This document shows, in pieces, positions 34,024 through 42,756 of a stretch of DNA of 64,000 bases (positions are counted from its first letter, which is position 1; each line of letters starts with the position of its first letter). Under the pieces are notes generated by a model. The model searched no databases. It was given only the letters and a program-made list of their open reading frames with translations, and was not told the origin of the DNA. Source of the DNA: Branchiibius hedensis (GTDB lineage Bacteria; Actinomycetota; Actinomycetes; Actinomycetales; Dermatophilaceae); assembly GCF_900108585.1 (NCBI RefSeq), contig NZ_UESZ01000001.1:2604001-2668000 (forward strand), written 5' to 3'. Made by a program: the position numbers and the translations under genes.

Positions 34024-35124
34024 GTGACCACCCATAGCCTGCGGAAGCGCGCCACCACCGCGCTGGCCGTCGTGGCATCGGCCGGTGCCATCGCTGGGGG
34101 CCTGCCGCCCGTCTCGGCCAGCGCCACCGACGACACCACGATTCCGGTGCTGGGGCAGACAGTCAGCAGAAGCACGATTGATCCGAAGGCGCCGGAGGCA
34201 GTCATCACCGTGCACGGCGTGCGCCGAATTCAAGGTGGGACGGCGGTCTACTTCTCGGTCGGATTCCCGGCCGGCACCGCGAATGCGTCGGCGCTCAATC
34301 TGTCGCTGGCTCTTACCGACCAGTTCCGCAAGTACGCCGCGTCCGGGCGGACGTCGGTGCGCGACGACTTGGGGATCGTCGCAGCGGTCGATCAGCGCGG
34401 CAAGAAGGTCTACAGCGGACTGTTGGCCAGCGATCAGCGCTGCGTGTGTTCACACGGCAGCGTGCAGGATCACGTCAAGAGCAATGCCGCGGGCACCGCC
34501 TTCGTGATGTACGTCGTGTTGCCGCAGCTGCCTGCATCGGTGCAGAACCTCGATGTGATCATCGGCGACAAGATCATCCCGGCCGTCCCCGTCCAGGATC
34601 AGGCGATGACGCCTACCGTCTCCGCCGACCAGCCGATCGCACTGGGCACCGGCTGGCCGGCCATCGACCAGAGCGCCCTGGCGACGGTCAGTGACCCGAA
34701 CGCATCGATCTATCCGCTCACCCAGCAGATAACAGCCGGTCAACTGACCACTCGCACCAAAACGTCAACGAAGTCGATCGATATCGCCGCCGACGTCCTG
34801 TTCGCCAGCGGTAGCGCCACGCTGACTGCGGCCGCTCAGGCCACGCTCGCCAAGGCCGGTGCCAGCCTGAAATCGGCCGGCGCCACCGGAACGGTTGACG
34901 TGATCGGATACACCGACTCTGATCTGTCCGAGGCCTTCAACCTCGATCTGTCCAAGCGTCGAGCCGCCGCCGTCGTCGCTGCGCTGAAGCCGCTGGTCGG
35001 AGCGTCCATCACCCTGGTGCCCCAGGGCAAGGGCGAAGCCGACCCGGTGGCCAGCAACGACTCCCCTGAGGGCAAGGCGCTCAACCGGCGAGTATCCCTG
35101 TCCTTCAAGCAGGTCGGCCAATGA
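34024..35124 (+). CDS. Secreted OmpA-domain protein with CxC domain (pair 1)
   Basis: 366 residues. Signal peptide 1-33 (ending SASA), an N-terminal domain of about 180 residues (VITVHGVRRIQGGTAVYFSV, CVCSHGS, LPQLPASVQNLDVIIG), then a C-terminal OmpA/MotB domain with IAADVLFASGSATLTA, GYTDSD and NLDLSKRRAAAVV, whose Asp and Arg bind diaminopimelate in peptidoglycan. Would sit in the wall near the pilus. Its stop overlaps the next gene (ATGA). Confidence 0.85.
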   Translation: MTTHSLRKRATTALAVVASAGAIAGGLPPVSASATDDTTIPVLGQTVSRSTIDPKAPEAVITVHGVRRIQGGTAVYFSVGFPAGTANASALNLSLALTDQFRKYAASGRTSVRDDLGIVAAVDQRGKKVYSGLLASDQRCVCSHGSVQDHVKSNAAGTAFVMYVVLPQLPASVQNLDVIIGDKIIPAVPVQDQAMTPTVSADQPIALGTGWPAIDQSALATVSDPNASIYPLTQQITAGQLTTRTKTSTKSIDIAADVLFASGSATLTAAAQATLAKAGASLKSAGATGTVDVIGYTDSDLSEAFNLDLSKRRAAAVVAALKPLVGASITLVPQGKGEADPVASNDSPEGKALNRRVSLSFKQVGQ

Positions 35125-35690
35125 AGCGACGCAACGCCGCCGTCACGATCGCGGCCCTGAGCACCGTGGTCGCGCTGAGCGCCTGCACCGGCAGCGACAA
35201 CCCGCAGCCGTCGTCCGTGTCGGCCACCAACACATCCCACGGCGGCTCCAGCTCGGCGTCACCGACCGCGTCGGTGCCACCGGACCTCCTGAACTACAAG
35301 ATCGACCAGGTCGCGGCCACGGCCAAGAGCACCACGTTTTTGAGCAACCGAGCCTCGGCGACGTTGTCGGTGGCCTCCGTCAGGGCTACGCCGGACACCA
35401 CGGTCGTCACGTTCTGGGTCACTACTGCCACGCCGTACGCCTCCCCCATCTCCGCCAGCCGCCCGGAGACCTGGCCCAAGCTGGTAGACGCCGGCACGGG
35501 GAACAGCTACGGGGTGAACATCTTCACGGGCAGTCAACCGGGTGCCTACTGCGTCTGCACGGACGTCAACATGATTGAACCCACCCGGCGAGTGCTGACG
35601 GCCCAGTACCCGCCGTTGCCGACGGGCCTGTCCCAGGTCACCTTCCGGCTGACCGGCTTCCCGGACCTGAAGATCCCACTCACCCGCTGA
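35121..35690 (+). CDS. Lipoprotein with CxC domain (pair 1)
   Basis: 189 residues. Lipobox LSAC (Cys near 22), Ser/Thr-rich spacer to about 50, then a domain that lines up with the N-terminal domain of the OmpA protein before it: LSVASVRATPDTTVVTFWV, AYCVCTDVN, and PPLPTGLSQVTFRLTGFPDL. Membrane-anchored partner of that protein; function unknown. ATGA overlap with the OmpA gene. Confidence 0.8.
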   Translation: MKRRNAAVTIAALSTVVALSACTGSDNPQPSSVSATNTSHGGSSSASPTASVPPDLLNYKIDQVAATAKSTTFLSNRASATLSVASVRATPDTTVVTFWVTTATPYASPISASRPETWPKLVDAGTGNSYGVNIFTGSQPGAYCVCTDVNMIEPTRRVLTAQYPPLPTGLSQVTFRLTGFPDLKIPLTR

Positions 35691-35750
35691 CCTCGGCACC
35701 GGCCAGCGCGGATCGCTAGCGGGCCCCACGGGGCAGGAAGGACGGCACGC

Positions 35751-36836
35751 GTGAGGACTCACCCACGCATCGTCGCTACCGGTTTGGCGGTGCTCGCCAC
35801 GTCGTGGGGGGCCATCGGGCCGGCTACCGCCGCGGACAACACCACCGTTCCCGTACTGGGTCAGGTTCAGGCTGGATATGGATCTTCCGGCACGACTCCG
35901 CAAGGAGTCGTGACCGTCCACGGCGTACGCCGGATCCCGGGCGGAACCGCCGTGTATTTCTCCATCGGCTTCCCTGCAGGTACGCCCAATGCTGGCGCCT
36001 TCAACCTGGCGACCATCCTGGCCACCTCAAGCACCGATATGTCTCCAGACCGGTCGGGAGCCAACGCCCTGGGGGAGGCGGGTCTGATGGACTCGGCCGG
36101 AAAGAAGATGTACGTCACCTTGATGACCCCCGACAAGGCCTGTGTGTGCTCCCAAGCGTCTCTGGTCTCCCACGTGAGCGAGGACAACGCGGGTAAGGCC
36201 TACGCGTTGTACTACGTGGTTCCGACGCTGCCCTCGTCCGTGACGACCGTCGACGTGAACATCGCCGGAACCATCATTCCCGACATCCCCGTCGAAGACG
36301 GCGCGATGACCCCGACGCTGCCCGCAGGAAACCCGATCGTGGTCGGCACGGGATGGCCCGCTGTCGACGAGGCCGCCCTGGCCAAGGTGACCAACACCGG
36401 CCAGTCGATCCTGCCGCTGACCCAAGCGGTCGGCGACCTCAGCGGTCAGATCACCGATCGCACCAAGTCCGACAGCAAGTCAGTCGACATCGCTGCCGAT
36501 GTCCTGTTCGCCGTCGACAGCGCCGAGTTGAGTCCCGCGGCCAACGCCACCCTGGCCAAAGCGGCCGCCGCTCTCAAAGCCGACCATGTCACCGGCACGG
36601 TCAATGTGATCGGCTACACCGACTCCGACAACACCGAGGCGCACAACCTGGACCTGTCCAAACGCCGAGCGCAGGCGGTGGTCGCCGCGCTGCAACCGAT
36701 GGTCCCCCCTGGCGTCAAACTCATCCCCCAAGGCATGGGCGAGGCCGACCCGGTGGCGAGCAACGACTTCCCCGAGGGCAAAGCCCTCAACCGGCGAGTG
36801 TCACTGTCCTTCGCGAATCCAGGAGGAGCCCAGTGA
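35751..36836 (+). CDS. Secreted OmpA-domain protein with CxC domain (pair 2)
   Basis: 361 residues, a clear paralog of the 34024 protein over its whole length. Signal peptide ending TAA, then VVTVHGVRRIPGGTAVYFSI, ACVCSQAS, VPTLPSSVTTVDVNIAG, and an OmpA domain with VLFAVDSAELSPAA, GYTDSDNTEAHNLDLSKRRA. Acts in the cell wall by inference. GTGA overlap with the lipoprotein after it. Confidence 0.85.
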   Translation: MRTHPRIVATGLAVLATSWGAIGPATAADNTTVPVLGQVQAGYGSSGTTPQGVVTVHGVRRIPGGTAVYFSIGFPAGTPNAGAFNLATILATSSTDMSPDRSGANALGEAGLMDSAGKKMYVTLMTPDKACVCSQASLVSHVSEDNAGKAYALYYVVPTLPSSVTTVDVNIAGTIIPDIPVEDGAMTPTLPAGNPIVVGTGWPAVDEAALAKVTNTGQSILPLTQAVGDLSGQITDRTKSDSKSVDIAADVLFAVDSAELSPAANATLAKAAAALKADHVTGTVNVIGYTDSDNTEAHNLDLSKRRAQAVVAALQPMVPPGVKLIPQGMGEADPVASNDFPEGKALNRRVSLSFANPGGAQ

Positions 36837-37420
36837 AACGACCACTCGCCCTGGCCAGCACCGGCGCCATCCTCACCGCTTCACTCATCCTGACCGGATG
36901 CACCGGCAGCGACAACAACCAGACCACCACCAACGCGACCTCGCCGTCGGCCTCGAGCGGCAGCGGAACCTCCACGCCCACGGCCACCGCCACGATGCCC
37001 GCCGACATGCTGAACTTCCAGAACAAGTCCGTTGCCCAAGCCACGAGCAGTAGCTTCCTGACCAGCGGCCGGCCCGCGACCATCTTCGTCTCCTCGGTCA
37101 AGGCCAGCACTCATTCCTCAGTGCTGACCTTCTGGTTCACGGCTCCTACCTCGGGCGACTCCCCGTTGAAGTTGAATGTGCCCCAGACCTGGCCGCAGCT
37201 GGTCGACACCGCGGGGAAGAAGGGGTACATCGTCACCACCTTCCCCTCCTTCCCCTTCGTGGGCGGCCGGACACCTGAATGTGCCTGCACCCCGAACATC
37301 GTCGTCTACCCCCAACCCAGGGTCCTGACCGCTGCCTACCCAGCTCTACCAGCCAACCTGACCGAAATCACGCTGCGCCTCAAGGGATTTGCCGACCTGA
37401 AGGTTCCGATCACCCGCTGA
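36833..37420 (+). CDS. Lipoprotein with CxC domain (pair 2)
   Basis: 195 residues. Lipobox LTGC (Cys near 23), a TGSDN start shared with the first pair's lipoprotein, Ser/Thr spacer, then the same domain: ATIFVSSVKASTHSSVLTFWF, ECACTPNI, YPALPANLTEITLRLKGFADLKVPITR spread over its last 130 residues. Strong AGGAGG before GTG 36833. Clear paralog of the 35121 protein. Confidence 0.82.
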   Translation: MKRPLALASTGAILTASLILTGCTGSDNNQTTTNATSPSASSGSGTSTPTATATMPADMLNFQNKSVAQATSSSFLTSGRPATIFVSSVKASTHSSVLTFWFTAPTSGDSPLKLNVPQTWPQLVDTAGKKGYIVTTFPSFPFVGGRTPECACTPNIVVYPQPRVLTAAYPALPANLTEITLRLKGFADLKVPITR

Positions 37421-37514
37421 TCCAGCGCACCGGCCGCCACACCGCTCGGGCTGGGCCCGACTTTGGGTCCGGCGACCCAGGTGCAGGACCACCGTCCCGA
37501 AATACGGTCCACGG

Positions 37515-38957
37515 GTGAGCAGCAGGAGCGCAGGCGAGCGAGGGGCATCCGGCCTGGAATACATCGGCGCGATCATGCTCGCTGCCGCGCTGGTCGTCGC
37601 GATCGTCTACGCCGTCGTCGGCAACGGCCGGGTCGAAAGCGCTGTGTGCCAAGCCGTCAACAGCATCCTGCAGAACGACGGCTCCTGCGGACCCGCCTCG
37701 CCCCCGGGCAAGACCGACAAGGACTTCGAGCCGGACAAGTGCAAGTACAACGAGAAGGGCGAGTCCTACAACAGCAAGGTCAAGATCTTCTTCATCGAGA
37801 TCGGCGACAACGCCGGCCTGGTCGAGACGGTCTACAGCGACGGCTCGGTCAAACTGACAGCGACCGATGGCGCCAGCGTGGGCGCAACCGGTGGAGTCGG
37901 CGCTGATGTGACCTTCGGCAAACTCGAGGCCGGCGCCAAGGTCAACTTCGGTGCGGGACTGCAGTTCGACTACGGCTCGACCTGGAGTTTCGATGGCCCG
38001 GACGGGAAGAAGAACGCCGACGAGTTCCGCAAAGGCCTGGAGGACTACCTGGCCGATCAGGCGGCCATCCAGAACAGCCCGACCTACTCCATCTACTGTG
38101 CGTTCGGCGGCTGCGCCGACCCCCCGCGGGACCCGGACTCACAGATGACCAGCATCAAGTTGACCGGTGATGTTTCGGGGACGCTGGGGCTCAGCCTGAC
38201 CAACAAGACCGGCCCCGACGACAACCGGACCGGTGAGTCCATCCCGGCCGCACAGGTCGTCGGCAAGATCAGCGCCAACTCGCAATGGGCGGTCAACACC
38301 GACAACGTGACGGGCGACACGACGTACACGACCTCATTGGGCATCGACGCCAGCGTGAGCTCCCAACTGTGGACGGCGACCTGGGGCACCAAGGGCGCCT
38401 CGGCCGTCACGATGGCGATCACCAAGAACAAGGACGGCAAGGTCGTGGGCCTGAAGTTCGTGAGCACCACCGAAGGTGGCCAGGCCGGCGGATCCGCGGC
38501 TTCGGGCAGCACCCAGGCCGGCAAGAACTCCGGCGGCGGCAGCATCCTGACCAGTACCGACGCGACGACGGCCACGGTGATCACCACTGACCTGTCGATC
38601 GACGCCAACGACACAGCCGCACAGCAGACCATCGCCAACTGGCTGGGCGGCGACACGAACTACTCGTGGGCCGGCGCGATCGCGGCCGGCGGGATCGACC
38701 CGTCGTACGCCGATCCGAAAGACCCGTTCCAGCAACTCATGCATGACCGGTCGAAGGTCAGCGCCGTCACCTATGACAACGTGAAGGACACGACCGCGTT
38801 CGGGCTGAACGTGAAGGTGGGCGTTGCGTTAGGGTTCGACTTCAGCTTGTCCGACTCTGAATCACAGGCGACGGCGGCGTCCTACCTCGGTGCGCCCGAC
38901 GCATCGGGCAACCGCAAACCGGTCCCGTACTCCGACTGCGTCAAAGGGAGCAACTGA
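37515..38957 (+). CDS. Flp-type prepilin fused to a large surface domain (copy B)
   Basis: 480 residues. Leader SSRSAGERG, then ASGLEYIGA with Glu +5/Tyr +6 and a helix to about 40: almost the Flp pilin sequence. Residues 50-480 form a Gly/Asp/Thr-rich domain with repeated beta-like stretches (SVGATGGVGADVTF, TTYTTSLGIDASVSSQLW, VVGLKFVSTTEGG). The cysteine pair after the helix (SAVC, DGSC) and a near-terminal cysteine (YSDC) match copy A. Its stop overlaps the next lipoprotein by one base (TGATG). Probably a minor pilin or fibre-tip protein. Confidence 0.82.
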   Translation: MSSRSAGERGASGLEYIGAIMLAAALVVAIVYAVVGNGRVESAVCQAVNSILQNDGSCGPASPPGKTDKDFEPDKCKYNEKGESYNSKVKIFFIEIGDNAGLVETVYSDGSVKLTATDGASVGATGGVGADVTFGKLEAGAKVNFGAGLQFDYGSTWSFDGPDGKKNADEFRKGLEDYLADQAAIQNSPTYSIYCAFGGCADPPRDPDSQMTSIKLTGDVSGTLGLSLTNKTGPDDNRTGESIPAAQVVGKISANSQWAVNTDNVTGDTTYTTSLGIDASVSSQLWTATWGTKGASAVTMAITKNKDGKVVGLKFVSTTEGGQAGGSAASGSTQAGKNSGGGSILTSTDATTATVITTDLSIDANDTAAQQTIANWLGGDTNYSWAGAIAAGGIDPSYADPKDPFQQLMHDRSKVSAVTYDNVKDTTAFGLNVKVGVALGFDFSLSDSESQATAASYLGAPDASGNRKPVPYSDCVKGSN

Positions 38958-39493
38958 TGCGCAACACTGCCACCGCAGCCGTCCTGGCCCTGCTCTGCGC
39001 GCTGTTGATCAGTGCGTGTTCGTCATCGCCGACCGGACCCGAACCCGGCGGCGGGGGACAAGTCGAGTACGTCGAGGTGACCGAGGGCCACTTGACCTTC
39101 CAGGTTCCGAGCACCTGGCAGAAGTCGACCGGCGCCGGCAAACCGTTCGAGGTCAAGTACTCCGGGAACGGCATGCAGCTTCAGGCCGCCGGAGAGCTGG
39201 GCGACGACAGCGGAGCGTACGCCGCGTTGGCGCGGCTCGATCTCCCCGCGATGGTGGGGCTGACCGGCTATCAGCCCGGGGCCACGGACCGCATCACCGT
39301 CGACGGCGCGCACGACGCGGTGCTGCGCAACTTCACCTACACCGACGGCTCCAGCACCAAACACGGAATCTGGATCGTGGCGACCCAGTGGCCCTATCCG
39401 AAGTCCGCAGCGCTGGCGATCACCGGCACCCAGGTGGATCCCGACGTCGCGGCGCACATCCAGGAAACGCTGCAGTTCAAGACCTACCACTGA
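38957..39493 (+). CDS. Lipoprotein beside Flp-fusion B
   Basis: 178 residues. Lipobox LISAC (Cys near 21), Gly/Pro-rich spacer, then a domain starting VTEGHLTFQVPSTWQKS and ending IQETLQFKTYH. Shape and end motifs resemble the lipoprotein at 22610. ATG overlaps the stop of the Flp fusion, so synthesis is coupled: evidence that the two products act together. Confidence 0.8.
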   Translation: MRNTATAAVLALLCALLISACSSSPTGPEPGGGGQVEYVEVTEGHLTFQVPSTWQKSTGAGKPFEVKYSGNGMQLQAAGELGDDSGAYAALARLDLPAMVGLTGYQPGATDRITVDGAHDAVLRNFTYTDGSSTKHGIWIVATQWPYPKSAALAITGTQVDPDVAAHIQETLQFKTYH

Positions 39494-39516
39494 GCTTCGT
39501 GAGGATCCGGCCGCCC

Positions 39517-39966
39517 ATGCACCGCAACCACACCGACCACACCCCGGGATCCACTGTGCTGCGGGCGTTCTCAGCGATGGTGGTCGCCTTCCTCGGCCCG
39601 GCGATCCTGATGCCGAGGATCACCCGGGCGCTGCTGACCGGCACGCAGTACGCGCAGACCGGTCGGGTGATCCTGGCCCTAGCCGTCGCCAGCTGTGTGT
39701 CATGCGGCATCGCCGGCTTGGCGAACGGACTGCTGTTCCAGATGCGCTGGCTGCCCGCACTCGTTGCGTCCGCTGCGGCCAGTGTGCTCACCCTGATCCT
39801 GGGCGGGGTCGTGGCCGGCCGCCGCGGCGTCGCGCTGAACCTCCCCGCGCAGCTGGGTTGGGCCGTCGTCTCCTGTGTGGTGCTGTTTGTGGGCGCCATC
39901 GCGGGCGCCTGGTTGCGCGATCAACTCCACACTCGGCGTACCCGAACCGAGGTGTGGTCGCAGTGA
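39517..39966 (+). CDS. Small four-helix membrane protein beside Flp-fusion B
   Basis: 149 residues with four predicted membrane helices (about 18-35, 48-70, 78-98 and 108-130). A GTG at 39499 would add six residues. Same size and position relative to a lipoprotein and an Flp fusion as the 22182 protein, though sequence similarity is not visible by eye. Last gene of the pilus island; convergent with the glycine-zipper gene. Confidence 0.7.
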   Translation: MHRNHTDHTPGSTVLRAFSAMVVAFLGPAILMPRITRALLTGTQYAQTGRVILALAVASCVSCGIAGLANGLLFQMRWLPALVASAAASVLTLILGGVVAGRRGVALNLPAQLGWAVVSCVVLFVGAIAGAWLRDQLHTRRTRTEVWSQ

Positions 39967-39976
39967 GCGCCAGCGG

Positions 39977-40498
39977 CTAGGTCTTCTTCTTGTCCTTCTT
40001 CTCATCGAGCATGCTGCCGATGTAGCCGCCGATCGCGCCGCCGAGGACTCCCCCGGTGACCCCGCCGAGGATGGTGCCGATCGCCGCGCCGATACCGGCG
40101 AGTTGCTGCCCATGACTCATCCGGGCAACGCCGACGGCCACTCCACCGTCGCCGTCCGGTTCCACCTGGAAGCTGCCGAGACCAGCCCCGGCGATGACCA
40201 CGGCAACCGGGCTGACCGCTGGATCCGTCGCGATCTTGTCGTAGATCGACCGGACAGCAAGGTACGCCGGTGCCGGGTCGTGTTTGGGCTCGCCAGCCTC
40301 CTGCACCCGTCGGAACATCTCGACCAACTGCTCGGATTCCTCGCTGCGCAGCAGATCCGCCTCGATCAACCGGCTGAGGATCATCTCGTGCTCGAGCACC
40401 AGATCTCCCCCGGCGGCGTCCATGATCCGCCGGGTCTCGGTGCGCATGGCGTGCATCAGATCGCTCATCCCGACCACGCCGCGTAGTGCTGTTTCCAT
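39977..40498 (-). CDS. Hypothetical protein with C-terminal glycine zipper
   Basis: 173 residues. The N-terminal 100 are helical and charged (MRTETRRIMDAAGGDLVLEHEMI), residues 100-130 are beta-like, and the end is a Gly-zipper membrane segment (GIGAAIGTILGGVTGGVLGG) followed by a lysine tail. AGGAGG precedes ATG 40498. No family recognised; glycine-zipper segments often oligomerise in membranes. Confidence 0.65.
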   Translation of the reverse strand: METALRGVVGMSDLMHAMRTETRRIMDAAGGDLVLEHEMILSRLIEADLLRSEESEQLVEMFRRVQEAGEPKHDPAPAYLAVRSIYDKIATDPAVSPVAVVIAGAGLGSFQVEPDGDGGVAVGVARMSHGQQLAGIGAAIGTILGGVTGGVLGGAIGGYIGSMLDEKKDKKKT

Positions 40499-40581
40499 CG
40501 CTGTCTACCTCCTACTCGCGCCGCCGAGGGGGTACGGCGGGTCATGAGTTGAGGAGGCCGCTCACCGGGTAGCACGGACAG

Positions 40582-41676
40582 TCAGGTAGCCGCCTGCCAC
40601 GCGAGCTGCACAACGTCCGCGGTCGCGACCGTCACCGGCAACTCGGCCGGGACATCCCTGGGGAGCGGCCCGACCGTCCCGTGCAGCCGGGTCGCAGCAG
40701 CTGCAACCACCAACGGCTCGTCGAGCGCGAACCCGAGATAGGTCCCGGTGAAACCAGGGTGCTCCAGAACCACGCCGCCACCGGGCAGGGTCCGGCGCCG
40801 AAAGCCCACTGCCTGAGCCGGATTCGCTGCAGACGGCTCGGCGAATCGTTGCAGTACCGAGCGCGGCACGAAGCCCTCGCGTAGCGCCGATCCCAACGTG
40901 AGCAGATCGTCGATCGAGGCGAACAGCCCGGCGTGCGCAGCGACTCCGCCGAACGCGTGGGCGGCGTTCCCGTCGGACACCTCCCCGCGCACGACACCAG
41001 TGCGCCAGCCGCCGAAATCGCTGGGCCCGAACGGAACTGGATGAGGCAGGCTGGTCGCAAGCATCGCGTACTCGTAGCCGTCGCTGTCCGCTGATGCCGC
41101 TGCCAGCGCCGGATCGACCGGTCCGTATCGGGCGGTCAGCCCCAGCGGAGCGGCCACCCGCTCGGCGAACGCGACGTCCAACGGTTGCCCGCTCACCGAC
41201 GACACCACTGCTCCTGCGAGCAGGACGCCCAGGTCGGAGTAGTTGAAGCGGGTGCCCGGATCGTCAGCCAACGGCAGCTGACAGATAGCCGCGATGGGCT
41301 CGCCCGGGGTGCAATAGAGCGGCCACCATGCTTCGAGTCCCGCTGTGTGCGTGAGTAATTGCTCAACCGTGATCTGTGGGCGCGGAAACTGCGGTAGGTA
41401 CAGCGCCACCGGCGCCTCCAGCGCCAACTCCCCCGATGCCACCAACTGCATCGAAAGCGTCGTAGTCACAGCCAGTTTCGTCACGGACGCGAGGTCGAAG
41501 AGCGCTTCGCGCCACATCGGCACACCGGACTCACCGTCGGTCGGCGAGAGCGCGTAGCCACCCCACCCGACCTCTCGCCGGTCCCCGCGTTGGAAACCGA
41601 TCGCCGTACCTGCCGGATGAGTCCGTTGCGTCCCCAGCGCAAGGATCCGATCGACGTACGGCGCCAGGGAGTTCAC
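40582..41676 (-). CDS. Serine hydrolase (beta-lactamase class C/EstB type)
   Basis: 364 residues, no signal peptide. Catalytic SxxK is in LASVTKLAVT; the YxN-like motif is YSD (RFNYSDLGVLL); HTAGL and a C-terminal HPGFTG block complete the PBP-like fold. Likely an esterase or peptidase in the cytoplasm. 25 bases after the oxygenase gene and on the same strand, so it may belong to the IclR operon. Confidence 0.85.
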   Translation of the reverse strand: MNSLAPYVDRILALGTQRTHPAGTAIGFQRGDRREVGWGGYALSPTDGESGVPMWREALFDLASVTKLAVTTTLSMQLVASGELALEAPVALYLPQFPRPQITVEQLLTHTAGLEAWWPLYCTPGEPIAAICQLPLADDPGTRFNYSDLGVLLAGAVVSSVSGQPLDVAFAERVAAPLGLTARYGPVDPALAAASADSDGYEYAMLATSLPHPVPFGPSDFGGWRTGVVRGEVSDGNAAHAFGGVAAHAGLFASIDDLLTLGSALREGFVPRSVLQRFAEPSAANPAQAVGFRRRTLPGGGVVLEHPGFTGTYLGFALDEPLVVAAAATRLHGTVGPLPRDVPAELPVTVATADVVQLAWQAAT

Positions 41677-41700
41677 GTCTCCGTTCTACCTGACGTCGGG

Positions 41701-42741
41701 TCAGGTCAGGGTCGCCGCCACCCAGGCGTTCTCCCGCTGCGCGGATGCGTTGCGTACGCCGGCTCGCGACCCGGCCAACTTGGCCCGGATGTGCTCATCG
41801 ACGGTGACGTCGTCGTAGAGCCGCGGATGATCTGCCGACACGAACGAATCCCACGGTCCCACAACGGCTTCCGCGTCGGCGTCGAAGAAGTAGGCAGCCG
41901 AGCGACGCCGCTCGATGGTGCCGTCGACGATCGGCGGTTTGACCCGGTGCAGCGTGGAGAGCCACTGCTCGTTGGTCAGCCGCGTGGTGAGATCACCCAG
42001 GTTGATCAGCAGCGCACCGTCGGCCGGGCTGACGTCGTGCCACGTGCCGTCGTGCAACACCTGCAGACCCTTGACCTGGTCGGCCCACAGCAGTGTGACG
42101 ATGCCGTAGTCGGTGTGCTCGCCCATCCCGATCAGGTCCTCATCGACCTCGACGTGGGTCCCGGACGGCAGCGCGTAGTTGTTCATCCGCAGCACCTCGA
42201 TCGGGTGGTTGGCCAGGGCGGCCAGCGACCCCGGTGCCAACGACAGTGCGTCTTCGAAGATCGTGATCATGATCCGCGCAACCCGCGCCACTTCGTCACG
42301 CCACGCGTCCACCCGCTGCTGGAACTCGGGGACCTCGGGCCAGGTGTTCTCTGCGTAGTGATCGGCGAGCAGGTGGTCCTGGGGGTAGTCCGAGGCGCTG
42401 GATCCGACGTTGAACGCCTCGAAGAAGTCCTTCATCCGCTTCTCCGACTGCACCCCGAGACTGAGGGCCAGCGTCTCTGATTTCGGCGGCGTGTAGCCAC
42501 GGTTCTCCGCGGCCGGGCGGACCCACCGCTTCTTGTCCGCCACCGGCAGACCGAAGAAGTCGTCCATCGCCCCGGCCAGCCCGGCCGCGGTCTCCGGCGC
42601 GATCCCGTGGCCGACGATCTGGATGAATCCGACTGAGCGACAGGCCTGGTCGATGGCTTGGGCCACTGCGGCCCGATCGCCGGGCGATCCGTCCACGACG
42701 TACGCCGAGATGTCAACGGTCGGGACCTCGAACTGGCTCAT
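41701..42741 (-). CDS. 2-oxoglutarate/Fe(II) oxygenase, isopenicillin-N-synthase-like
   Basis: 346 residues. Double-stranded beta-helix oxygenase with VDISAYVVDG, the DIOX_N-type SVGFIQIVGHGI, iron-binding HTD in GMGEHTDYGIVTLL, the distal HRV, and the 2OG-binding RRSAAYFF. Substrate unknown; similar genes occur in purine and xanthine catabolic clusters. ATG 42741 has a strong GGGAGG; gene starts 15 bases after the IclR stop. Confidence 0.85.
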   Translation of the reverse strand: MSQFEVPTVDISAYVVDGSPGDRAAVAQAIDQACRSVGFIQIVGHGIAPETAAGLAGAMDDFFGLPVADKKRWVRPAAENRGYTPPKSETLALSLGVQSEKRMKDFFEAFNVGSSASDYPQDHLLADHYAENTWPEVPEFQQRVDAWRDEVARVARIMITIFEDALSLAPGSLAALANHPIEVLRMNNYALPSGTHVEVDEDLIGMGEHTDYGIVTLLWADQVKGLQVLHDGTWHDVSPADGALLINLGDLTTRLTNEQWLSTLHRVKPPIVDGTIERRRSAAYFFDADAEAVVGPWDSFVSADHPRLYDDVTVDEHIRAKLAGSRAGVRNASAQRENAWVAATLT

Positions 42742-42756
42742 AGCTGATCCTCCCAC

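Noticed and set aside
20000-40000. Tad island as a recent horizontal insertion
   Set aside because: Base composition and codon use look like the flanks, and there is no integrase, direct repeat or tRNA at its edges.
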